Source of the DNA: Actinomycetota bacterium
GTDB taxonomy: Bacteria; Actinomycetota; Geothermincolia; Geothermincolales; RBG-13-55-18
NCBI GenBank assembly: GCA_030019255.1
Contig: JASEFK010000001.1
Location: forward strand, 89,012-153,011
Direction of reading: 5' to 3'
DNA length: 64,000 bases
This document shows, piece by piece, positions 36,071-44,600 of this stretch; the first letter of the stretch is position 1, and every line of letters starts with the position of its first letter. A program made the position numbers and the translations under genes. Under the pieces are notes generated by a model that was given only the letters and a program-made list of their open reading frames with translations, did not search any database and was not told where the DNA came from.

Positions 36071-37033
36071 ATGCGGGTACAGGAGATAGAGGAGCTGTGC
36101 CGGGAACTGGCCGAGGAGATCCGTAACCTGGTGCGCCCGCGCCTGGGCATGAAGGCCTCGCGCAGCATGGAAGGGAGGGGAGCCAGCGGGGATTCCACCT
36201 TCTCCATAGACGAGGAAGCGGAGAGCCTCGTGGAGGCCAGGCTCGGGGATTATCCCCGGGTGGCCTTCTTTTCCGAGGACCGGGGCCTGGTGGGGGAGGA
36301 AGGGGCGGAGTGGGTTCTGGTGGTGGATCCCATCGACGGTACCCGTCCGGCAGCCGCCGGCCTGGAGGCCTGCTGCGTGTCGGTGGCCGCGGCTCCCCTG
36401 CGACGCGGGGAAAGGGAGTCGGCGGTCCTGGGGGACGTGGTCTACGGCCTGGTAAGGGAGATAAAGAACGACGCCCGGTTCGAGGCCCGCCGCGGCGGCG
36501 GGGCCACGATGTACCTGGAGGGGGAGAGGAAGGAGATGGTCATCCATCCCCACCACGATATATCCACCCTCTTCTGGACCCTGGGCTTCCGGGGCCGACC
36601 CGCCTTGCCCACTGTCCTGGTCCTGGAGGAGCTCATCGACACCTCCAGCGTGGATGGGGGGCTCTTCGACCTGGGAAGCGCCACCTTCTGCATCACCCGG
36701 CTGCTGACCGGGCAGCTCGACGCCTACGTGGACGTGGGAGACCGCATGCTTCGCGAGGTCCCGGAGCTGGAGGAGATGTTCCTTCGCGTGGGTCACGGCC
36801 ATCCTCTAAATAACTCCTCCTACGACCTGGCCGCCGCCGCCCTCATCGCCCGCGAGGCCGGCCTGGTCATAACCGATGCTTTCGGGAATCCCCTCGAGGG
36901 TTATCCCCTGCTGCTTTCGGGGAGGGCCGGACAGCTATCCTGCGTGGCCGCGGTGTGCGCCGACCTGCACGCGGCGATACTGCAATGCATAGAGCGGGGC
37001 ATGATACGCATGCGCGCCCACTACGGCTGGTGA
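36071..37033 (+). CDS. inositol monophosphatase family protein
   Basis: Protein of 320 residues in the Mg2+-dependent sugar/inositol phosphatase superfamily. Metal motifs are FFSEDRG (Glu-Asp) and VVDPIDGT. The second half has YDLAAAALIAREAGLVITD, corresponding to the WDxAAG...A.GG region but without the usual Trp. Placed 17 bases after pimA, it could supply inositol or dephosphorylate PI-phosphate, which would fit PI-mannoside synthesis; this is inference. The chain is longer than a typical SuhB (about 265), with extra residues in the middle. Confidence 0.75.
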   Translation: MRVQEIEELCRELAEEIRNLVRPRLGMKASRSMEGRGASGDSTFSIDEEAESLVEARLGDYPRVAFFSEDRGLVGEEGAEWVLVVDPIDGTRPAAAGLEACCVSVAAAPLRRGERESAVLGDVVYGLVREIKNDARFEARRGGGATMYLEGERKEMVIHPHHDISTLFWTLGFRGRPALPTVLVLEELIDTSSVDGGLFDLGSATFCITRLLTGQLDAYVDVGDRMLREVPELEEMFLRVGHGHPLNNSSYDLAAAALIAREAGLVITDAFGNPLEGYPLLLSGRAGQLSCVAAVCADLHAAILQCIERGMIRMRAHYGW

Positions 37034-37043
37034 GGTGGCTTCC

Positions 37044-37679
37044 GTGAACCTGATCTCCATCTTCTTCATATCCCTGGGAGTGGGCCTTTCCGGTGCCCTG
37101 ATGCCCGGGCCGCTGCTCACGGTCACCATCACCGAGTCCTACCGCAGGGGATTTATCGCCGGTCCCCTGCTGGTGGCGGGGCACGTGATACTGGAGGGCA
37201 CCCTGGTCATCCTCCTGGTGCTGGGCCTGGACAAGGTAATCGGGAACCACCTCTTCTTCGGGCTGGTGGGAGTGGCGGGTGGAGCCTTCCTCTTCTGGAT
37301 GGGGCTGGGGATGGCCCTCGAAGTCAGGGACGGGAAGCTGCATCTCGATCTTCGAGACCTGGGAACCGCGCGCATCGGCCCCTTTGCCGCCGGTCTCACC
37401 ACCAGCCTTTCCAACCCCTACTGGTCGCTGTGGTGGGCCACCTTCGGACTCAGCTGGTTGCTTCGCTCCATGGAAAGAGGAGTGGCGGGCGTCCTCTCTT
37501 TCTATACCGGGCACATCATGGCCGACGTGCTATGGTATTTCCTGGTGGCCTTACTGGTGGTCACCGGGAAGAGGTTCATCTCCGACCGGGTTTACAATTA
37601 CGTGATACTGGGATGCGGCGCCTTCCTCATCATCCTGGGGGCCCGCTTTGCCGGGGACGGCCTGGCCCACCTCCTTTGA
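37044..37679 (+). CDS. LysE/RhtB family transporter
   Basis: Membrane protein of 211 residues with about six hydrophobic helices. The N-terminus has the LysE hallmark GALMPGPLLTVTITESYRRG, and NPYWSLWWA corresponds to the NP motif in the second half. Members export amino acids or related small molecules. GTG 37044 follows GAGGTGG; a GTG nine bases upstream is possible. It starts about ten bases after the phosphatase gene, so it is likely in the same transcript. The substrate is unknown. Confidence 0.85.
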   Translation: MNLISIFFISLGVGLSGALMPGPLLTVTITESYRRGFIAGPLLVAGHVILEGTLVILLVLGLDKVIGNHLFFGLVGVAGGAFLFWMGLGMALEVRDGKLHLDLRDLGTARIGPFAAGLTTSLSNPYWSLWWATFGLSWLLRSMERGVAGVLSFYTGHIMADVLWYFLVALLVVTGKRFISDRVYNYVILGCGAFLIILGARFAGDGLAHLL

Positions 37680-37680
37680 G

Positions 37681-37824
37681 GGGCGCTGGAAGAAGCGCCA
37701 TCCCTCCCTGGTACGCTGCTGGAAAGAGAACTTTACCCACCTCGCGGTGTTTCTAAAGTACCCCGAGGAGGTACGCCCTTACATCTACACCACCAGCCGG
37801 CTGGAGAGGATCGGGATTTGGTAA
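37681..37824 (+). pseudogene. IS256-family transposase remnant
   Basis: A frame open from inside the end of the LysE gene to TAA 37822-37824 reads WKKRHPSLVRCWKENFTHLA, then VFLKYPEEVRPYIYTTSRLE. This matches the conserved C-terminal part of IS256 (mutator) transposases (W..RYP.L..SW...W..L..F..YP..IR..IYTTN.IE). Only about 45 residues remain; the DDE core and inverted repeats are gone. It marks an old insertion at the edge of the accessory region 37.7-46 kb. Confidence 0.75.
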
Positions 37825-38064
37825 GTTATTCCAGGAGGATGCCGGAACTTTATCGGGACTCAAGGCGTCCTTCCGATGTAAGATATCACCGGTGCGGCCG
37901 TGGAAAAGGATGTCCCTGGCCCTTCCGAAAAAAGGACTGTGGGCGGACGTGGGCGCCCGTCGGCGACGGATATTATAATAGCGGCAGCGGCGCGCGGTAA
38001 GGAGGTTCTTCGGGTCGGGTGAGGCAGGTCTGCGGACACACGGCGAGAGGGAAGGAGGTATCCC

Positions 38065-38628
38065 ATGGTGGCTTTCCTGATAGCGATCGCGGTGCTGGTT
38101 TTCCTGGTCATCGCCTGGTTCGTGTACTACTACAACAAGCTGATACGCGACCGCAACCGGGTGGATAACGCCTGGCACCAGATAGATGTCCAACTGAAGA
38201 GGAGGTACGACCTGATACCCAACCTGGTGGAGACGGTCAAGGGATACGCGGCCCACGAGAAGGAGGTCTTCGAGAAGGTCACTCAGGCCCGGGCCATGGG
38301 CATCAACGCCCGCACCGTGGGCGAGCAGGCCCAGGCGGAGAACGCCATCACCCAGGCTTTGAAAACCCTTTTCGCCGTGGCGGAGAACTACCCCGACCTC
38401 AAGGCCAACCAGAACTTCCTCATGCTCCAGGAGGAACTGGCGGGCACGGAGTCCAAGATCGCCTTCGCGCGCCAGTTCTACAACGACAGCGTGATGGCCT
38501 ATGACACGGCGCGCCAGAAGTTCCCCGGCAACATCGTAGCCGGAATGTTTTCGGGTACCTTCACGCCGCGGGAATATTTCGAGATCGAGATCGCCGCGGA
38601 GAGGGAAGCCCCCAGGGTGCAGTTCTGA
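38065..38628 (+). CDS. lemA: LemA family protein
   Basis: Protein of 187 residues with one N-terminal membrane helix (about 3-24), then a helical extracytoplasmic or cytosolic domain. The family pattern is [20 protein letters not shown], then [20 protein letters not shown], then [19 protein letters not shown] and [10 protein letters not shown]. Function is unclear; lemA is often next to htpX, as here. The start has GGGAAGGAGG. TATAAT at 37974-37979 could be its -10 box, with no -35 seen. Confidence 0.93.
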   Translation: MVAFLIAIAVLVFLVIAWFVYYYNKLIRDRNRVDNAWHQIDVQLKRRYDLIPNLVETVKGYAAHEKEVFEKVTQARAMGINARTVGEQAQAENAITQALKTLFAVAENYPDLKANQNFLMLQEELAGTESKIAFARQFYNDSVMAYDTARQKFPGNIVAGMFSGTFTPREYFEIEIAAEREAPRVQF

Positions 38629-38961
38629 AACGGAGGCGTCCATTAGCCGGTCATGGCAAGGGACGGAGGTTCATCGGTGGGAAAGAACGAGTTTTAACGG
38701 AGGTTTATTACCGTGAGGTATTCCGGTTTAAACCCGGCATTCTCACCGGTCCGGCCTTGGAGGGTGGCCGGTGGGGAGCAACCCGGTGATCGGGCTATAT
38801 GTGGATATGACTAACGTCAAAAGGGGTGAAGGCCATAGGCGCGGGCCTCGCGGGCGACAGGGCTTGCGCGGCCTGCAGGGATGAGCGGGATCTGGCGTGG
38901 AGGAAAAGCCGGCGGGAATAAAGGGCCTGCCGGGGTGCCAGCGGGTTCGAGGTGATGGAAA
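38629..38961. other. gap between lemA and htpX
   Basis: About 333 bases. I see no gene, convincing promoter or terminator. The end carries the GGTGATGGAAA ribosome-binding region of htpX. Confidence 0.35.
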
Positions 38962-39936
38962 GTGACCTTTTACGACCAGATAAGCAGGAACAAGTGGAAG
39001 TCGGCCCTCCTGGTGTCCATCTTCATAGCTTTCATCCTGCTGCTAGGGTTCTTGGTGGGCTACATCTGGGGGCCCGAGCGGGCCATGGTGGGACTTATCA
39101 TCGCCACCGTGGTGGCCACCGTCATGGCCTTTACCAGTTATTACCATAGCGACAAAGTGGCCCTGGCCGCCGCGGGTGCCAGGCCGGTCACCAGGGAGGA
39201 ATACCCTTATTACGTGAACACCGTGGAGGGGCTGGCCATCGCCGCCGGGCTTCCCATGCCCCGAACCTACATCATCGATACCCCGGCCATGAACGCCTTC
39301 GCCACCGGGAGGGACCCGGAGCATGCGGCCATCGCCGTGACCACCGGTCTCCTGGAGAGGTGCAATCGCCTGGAGCTGGAGGGGGTCATCGCCCACGAGA
39401 TGTCCCACATCAAGAACTACGACATCCGTCTCATGAGCATGGTGGTGGTCCTGGTGGGGCTGGTGGTCATCTTCTCCGAGGTGCTCTTCCGCATGTTCCT
39501 CTTCGGGGGAGGGGGCAGGCGCCGCGAGGGCGGCGATGGCGAGGGGGCAGGCATCATCTACCTGGCCATCATGATCCTGGGGCTTATTTTCCTCATCCTT
39601 TCCCCCATCATCGCCCAGCTCCTGCAGCTGGCCATCTCCCGGCGGAGGGAGTTCCTAGCCGACGCCAACGGGGCCATGCTCACCCGCTACCCGGAGGGTC
39701 TGGCCAGCGCTTTGGAGAAGCTTACCCGGGAAGCCAGGCCCTTCCCGCGGGCCAGCAAGGCCACCGCGCACCTCTTCATCGTGCAGCCCTTCCGCAAGGA
39801 GGGTGGAGAGCGCATCCACCGGCGCTCCAGCATCTGGGACACCCATCCGCCGGTGGAGGAGCGCATCCGCCGCCTGCGGGCCATGGCCGGGATGGAGGGA
39901 ATGTACACCCAGGCCCAGATGGAATCAAGGGCCTGA
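38962..39936 (+). CDS. htpX: HtpX family membrane zinc protease
   Basis: M48 metalloprotease of 324 residues implicated in membrane-protein quality control. Two membrane helices at the N-terminus (about 15-33 and 37-57) precede the zinc motif H145-EMS-H149. Two more helices follow (about 156-178 and 193-222), and the third zinc ligand region is RREFLADANGAML. Further typical elements are AFATGRDPEHAAIAVTTGLL and WDTHPPVEERIRRL. Start GTG 38962. It pairs with lemA upstream. Confidence 0.95.
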   Translation: MTFYDQISRNKWKSALLVSIFIAFILLLGFLVGYIWGPERAMVGLIIATVVATVMAFTSYYHSDKVALAAAGARPVTREEYPYYVNTVEGLAIAAGLPMPRTYIIDTPAMNAFATGRDPEHAAIAVTTGLLERCNRLELEGVIAHEMSHIKNYDIRLMSMVVVLVGLVVIFSEVLFRMFLFGGGGRRREGGDGEGAGIIYLAIMILGLIFLILSPIIAQLLQLAISRRREFLADANGAMLTRYPEGLASALEKLTREARPFPRASKATAHLFIVQPFRKEGGERIHRRSSIWDTHPPVEERIRRLRAMAGMEGMYTQAQMESRA

Positions 39937-40071
39937 GCCCCGGTCGCCGGCGAGGGATATCGAACTGTGGCGGACTCCGCGACCGTTCGGAGGAATACCC
40001 ACGCACTCCCTTGAGGGAGAACAAGACGTGTTAGCCTGCCGCACGTGAGCGGCGGCCTTGAGGTGACCCAG

Positions 40072-40105
40072 CCCCGTACCTGCGAATCGAGTGGTCGGGG
40101 GTTTT
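40072..40105 (+). terminator. candidate terminator between convergent htpX and MNT genes
   Basis: CCCCG (40072-40076) can pair with CGGGG (40096-40100), extended by CC/GG with a small bulge, then G and four T (40102-40105). An outer GACCC/GGGTC pairing is also possible. The T-run is short. Confidence 0.4.
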
Positions 40106-40161
40106 GGGGTCTTCAGTGAGGCGTCCGGTATGGGTCCCGCTTTCCCCTCGCTACCGGGTCG

Positions 40162-40524
40162 TCAACGGGAGAGGATCTCCCTTCCTTCATCAAGCGCGCG
40201 ACGCAGGAAGTGGTTTCCCTCCTCGAGGAGGGTCCTGAGTTCGTCGGTGGTATAGGGGAAGACGTCCACCCCCACCGGGAAACGACGCGGGAGGTAGCGG
40301 GGGATGCGGTCGAGGAAGGGCAGTTTACTGCCGGAGAGCTCGATGAGGATGTCCACGTCGCTTCCCGGGACTCCCTCCTCGCGGACGAACGAGCCGAAGA
40401 GGACCACCCTTCTTACCTCCGGGAATTCCGAGGCCAGCCGGTGAATGTAGGAACGTAGAGCATCTTCAATGGCGGCCCGGTCCAGATATCTTATCCTCAC
40501 AGAAGGAGATGACCTCTTCTCCAT
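40162..40524 (-). CDS. MNT-domain nucleotidyltransferase (HEPN-MNT antitoxin type)
   Basis: Protein of 120 residues on the minus strand with the minimal nucleotidyltransferase motif GSFVREEGVPGSDVDILIEL (GS...DxD). It is the partner of the HEPN gene just upstream and overlaps it by 59 bases. In known HEPN-MNT pairs the MNT protein adds AMP to the HEPN RNase and blocks it. The two may therefore form a toxin-antitoxin module; the role here is inferred from domain pairing. It converges on htpX. Confidence 0.85.
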   Translation of the reverse strand: MEKRSSPSVRIRYLDRAAIEDALRSYIHRLASEFPEVRRVVLFGSFVREEGVPGSDVDILIELSGSKLPFLDRIPRYLPRRFPVGVDVFPYTTDELRTLLEEGNHFLRRALDEGREILSR

Positions 40525-40870
40525 GGCTTACCGCCCTTTCCGCCTCCTCGAGGGTATAGTAGTCCATCGGCGCTCCCTGGGGATGGGAATTGGGATAACG
40601 GGGAGGGATGTAGTGTTTATCCAGCTCCCGGGCTCTGTCCAGCAATTCCGGCGGCGGGACCAGCTCGGAGGGGAGCTGGGAAAGGAGGATGCTCACCGAG
40701 TGTCCCCAGGCATCCGCGCCCAGTTTCTGGTAAAGGGCCTTGACCGCCTTCTCCGCCGCCTGATGGGCGGCGAAACAGGACCATTCATACTCGCCGTCCC
40801 GCAGGGCGTGACGGGCATGCTCGAGGTCCCTTCTTGCCTGGCGGAGCCAGTCGGCGTGCCTGGAAGCCAT
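40466..40870 (-). CDS. HEPN-domain protein (HEPN-MNT toxin type)
   Basis: Protein of 134 residues with the HEPN pattern WLRQARRDLEHARHAL, then CFAAHQAAEKAVKALYQK and GHSVSILL. The Rx4-6H RNase motif of toxic HEPN proteins is not obvious, so it may be one of the non-nuclease, substrate-binding type. Start ATG 40870 (ATG 40876 also in frame). An extended -10 (TGCTATAAT, 40895-40887) lies immediately upstream, giving almost no leader. It precedes and overlaps the MNT gene. Confidence 0.82.
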   Translation of the reverse strand: MASRHADWLRQARRDLEHARHALRDGEYEWSCFAAHQAAEKAVKALYQKLGADAWGHSVSILLSQLPSELVPPPELLDRARELDKHYIPPRYPNSHPQGAPMDYYTLEEAERAVSHGEEVISFCEDKISGPGRH

Positions 40871-40886
40871 AACCATCACCGTTTCG

Positions 40887-40895
40887 ATTATAGCA
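40887..40895 (-). promoter_or_regulatory. extended -10 promoter of the HEPN-MNT pair
   Basis: Read on the minus strand, TGCTATAAT runs from 40895 to 40887, a perfect -10 with TG extension. The first ATG is ten bases further on, so the transcript would be leaderless or nearly so. No clear -35 box, which an extended -10 does not require. Confidence 0.6.
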
Positions 40896-41067
40896 GTGTC
40901 GGGCCGGAGAGGATGTCGCCCCCGGTTCCATACCCACGGGAGTTGCCCGGAGTCATTCCCGCAGGAATACCGGCGGCTTTTTGTCGTTCCGCCTCGGTAT
41001 GAGGTAGAGACGGAGTCGTGTCCGGGTTGATAGAGAGCGAAGCACGCTGCGTCCTGTCCGGGAACCC

Positions 41068-41643
41068 TCAGACGGCGTCGCCGGCCTCGTCTTCCCGGGC
41101 CACTTTCCGCTCCGCGGCCGCCGTGCGGGAGCGGGATCGCCAGGCAGAGAAAAGAATTCCGCCGGTGTCCATGAAGGCGTCGGTGATCTGGTCCTTGAGG
41201 TTGGTCCAGACCAGGGACTTCAGCTTGGGGATGAGTTTCTGTATCTCCTCCTGGACACCGTTGCCCATGCACAGGACGAAGGCCACGGTGGTGGGGTTGA
41301 CGTGTTTACCCACCCTATCCGGAAGCCTTTGCGCCAGCCTGTCCAGGTAGGGATAGTATTCGTTGGACAGGGCGAGGAGCTCGCGGGAAAGGTAGCCGAA
41401 GAGGAAGTGGGAGATGGGGTTGAAGATGGTCAGGTTAATATCCCTGGCTCCCAACAGGTTGGACAGGAAAACGCTGCATCCCACCGTAGTCCAGAGGAGA
41501 GCGGATACGGTCTTGTTCCCCTTGAACAGCGTGTAGTGGAGCATGCCTCCCAGCCGACGGAAGAAAACCAGGTTGCCCTCTCTTACGCTTCGATAGGTGC
41601 CGTAGAGGAGCAGGGAAAGCGTCACCCCGATAAAGATGAGCAT
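41068..41643 (-). CDS. membrane-anchored protein of unknown function next to the SNF2 gene
   Basis: Protein of 191 residues I do not recognise. A short hydrophobic N-terminus (about 2-15) suggests an anchor, and a second hydrophobic patch covers about 45-65. The middle has FNPISHFLFGYLSRELLALS and YYPYLDRLAQRLPDRVGKH; the end is charged (Arg, Glu, Asp). It starts 23 bases after the SNF2-type helicase stop, on the same strand, so the two are probably one operon. The ATG has a GGAGG-type site (AAGGAGGTTAAAGC read on the minus strand). No catalytic motif is evident. Confidence 0.7.
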   Translation of the reverse strand: MLIFIGVTLSLLLYGTYRSVREGNLVFFRRLGGMLHYTLFKGNKTVSALLWTTVGCSVFLSNLLGARDINLTIFNPISHFLFGYLSRELLALSNEYYPYLDRLAQRLPDRVGKHVNPTTVAFVLCMGNGVQEEIQKLIPKLKSLVWTNLKDQITDAFMDTGGILFSAWRSRSRTAAAERKVAREDEAGDAV

Positions 41644-41666
41644 GCTTTAACCTCCTTACTTGTACT

Positions 41667-44600
41667 TTAAGAAAATCCGGGGCGGAGTTCAAAGATCGTG
41701 CGCAGTTCGCGGTCGGGGAGCTCGGTTATCCACTTCTCGCCCTTGCTCACGGTGAGCTCGGCCAGATCCCTCTTCTCCCGCATGAGGTCGTCGATCTTCT
41801 CCTCGAAGGTATGTAGGGTTATCAGGCGGTGAACGTAGACGTTACGGGTCTGGCCGATGCGGTAGGTGCGGTCGGTGGCCTGGTCCTCCACCGCCGGGTT
41901 CCACCACAGGTCGTAGTGGATGACCGAGGTGGCAGCGGTGAGGTTCAGCCCGGTCCCCCCGGCGCGAAGGGAGACCACCATGATGCGCGGTTTCTCCATT
42001 TCCTGGAACTCGGCAACCATCCGGTCCCTTGCGGGGCGGGGTAGTCCTCCGTGGAAGAAGGCGGCCTCCTCCCCCAGCTCTTCCCGCATCATCCCCACCA
42101 GGCAGTCACCCATCTCCACGTACTGGGTGAAGACCAGGGTCTTCTCCCCGGCTCGGAGGTTCCGTTCCAGGAGCTCCAGGGCGCGGACGGATTTACCCGA
42201 GAGCTTCGATTCCGCCTTCCCCCGCTTGGTAAAGAGCAGGGGGTGGTCGCAGACCTGCTTGAGGTGGGTGATCAGGGAGAGGATGAGGCCCTTCCGCTGG
42301 ATGCCGCTGCTTCGTTCCACTTCCTCCATGGCCCGATCCACGATTTTCTGGTAAAGGACGGCCTGCTGGGGGGTGAGATAGCAGTACTCCTCCGCGGTGA
42401 TCTTTTCCGGAAGGTCGGCGATTATCCTGGGGTCCGTTTTCAGGCGCCTCAGGATGAAGGGTCCGGTGACCTTCCGCAGTACCTCCAGGCGTTCCGGATC
42501 CCGGTAGCGCTCGATGGGCAGGGCGAAGTGGCGGCGGAAGCTCTCCAGGGATCCCAGGAAGCCGGGGTTCAGGAAGTCGAAGATGCTCCACAGCTCTCCC
42601 AGGTGATTCTCCACGGGAGTGCCACTGAGAGCCACCCGCACCTCCGCCCGCAGGGATTTCACGGCCCGGGCCTGGCCGGTGTTCGGGTTCTTTATGCACT
42701 GGGCCTCGTCCACCACCACGGCGCCCCACTCCTGGCTCCGGAATCTGGCCTCGACCCGGCGCAGGGTGCCGTAGGAAGTTATCACCAGGTCCCTGTCTTC
42801 GAAGTGGAGCTGGCGGCCCGTGCCGTGGTACACGCACACCCGGAGCGAGGGAGCGAAACGGAGGGCCTCCTTTTCCCAGTTTCCCAACACCGTGGTGGGG
42901 CAAACCACCAGAGCCGGGCGCCGGAGCCTTCCCTTTTCCTTGAGCATGAGCAACAGGGCCAGGGCTTGAACCGTCTTTCCCAGGCCCATGTCGTCGGCCA
43001 GGCAGCAGCCCAGTCCCCGTGCGGCGTTGGTATACAGCCAGGCATAACCCCTTTTCTGGTAGGGGCGCAGCCGACCCCGGAAGGAGGATGGCACGTCGAC
43101 TTTCTCGGCGCGCGAGAGTCCGCGCAGGAACTCCCGGAGGCGAGGGTCGGTCCGCATCGGTATGCCCTTCCTCTCTCCGGAGAGGGCCCAGTGGAGAAAC
43201 TCGGCGGGCTCGGGACGCGGTGGGGGCTGGGAAACCTTTCTGAGCAGCGCCTTTACCTCATCCGGCCTGAGGAGCACGTAGCCGTCCTTGAACCTCACCA
43301 CTCCCTCCGCCGCGGTGGCCAGGCGGCGGAACTCCTCCACGGAGAGCCAATAATCCCCCAGGCTTATCTCCCACTGGAAATCCAGGAGGTCCGCAAGGTC
43401 CAGGAATCCCGGCGGGCGTGCCCCGCTGCCCAGGGAAGCCCGGATGGCAGCCCGGGGCCTGAGGAGGCCAGCGAGCTCTCGGGGGAGCATAAGGCGGATG
43501 CTCAGGAGTTCGAGGGTGGTGGCGTGGCGGGTGAGCAATTCCGCCATTTCCGCGGAAGAGACCTCGGGTTCCTGGAGACCGCGGGAATCGAGGACCTCCC
43601 GCAGGCGGGGTAGGTACTCCGCAGCCAGGGCCAGCTGCCGGGAGGCTTCCCACCTGACCCATTCGGGAGGGGAGGAGAATACGGGCCCGGAGGCGGTAAA
43701 AAGCTCGGCCAGGGAGATGTAGGGGGCCATGGGGTCGCGACGGTCCTCCACCTCCACCCCGAGGCGGAAAGTGCTGTCCCCGGAAGGCTCCACGCGGATC
43801 ACCGGGGAAACGGACCTGGTGCGCGCGCTGAGTCTTTCCAGCCAGTTGGCCAGGGCGGAAGATGTACGGACCTCATCGAAACGCTCCGGCTGGAACGTGG
43901 TTCCCCGGAAGAAGGCGGATACCAGCTTGTCGTGCACAAGCGGCTCCGGGATGTCATAGAAGAGTTGGACCAGCCGGGTAAGGAAGAGGGAGACGATCTC
44001 CGGAACTCCCCGTGGAATCATCACCGAGCGTCCCCCGGGACGACAGGCCAGGGAGGGAGGAAACGTCTTCTCCAGGGTGAGGAGGGGGTCCTGGTCGGGA
44101 TTTCCGCTCGCGGCGGGTACGTATATCACCCTGAAGCGCCCGCTTCCATACCCGGCCAGTCGAGGAAGGAAATGGTAGGTAGAAGCCAGGGCCACGGCGG
44201 TGGAGGCGGCCAGGACGAGGAAGCGCGAGGAAGGGGAGTGCCTTTCCAGGTTAGCGGCGGGGGGCAGGGAGAGGAACAGGTCCAGAGCCTCCTCCGCCGC
44301 GAGCTTGAATCCGGGGCGCCCGGCCGGAAGCAGGCCTCCCTTCACCTCGACGGGCACCTTCAGGGTGCGGGGGCGGGGGTATCCCGACAACGACCGGGTC
44401 ATGCCGAGGGACTCCAGTATCTTCCTGAGGGCCGCGGTATCTCCACGGCGGTGGGAAGCAAAGAAACGCGGTGCCTTCCCGCCCCTCCCCATTATGAGGT
44501 GGAAGTCGACTTCCTTCAGCGAGGGGTGTTTCTCGCGTATCTCCAGGCCCTGGACTCCCTCGGCCACCGCCCGGTAGACCTGGCGCAGGAGCTTCCTGAA

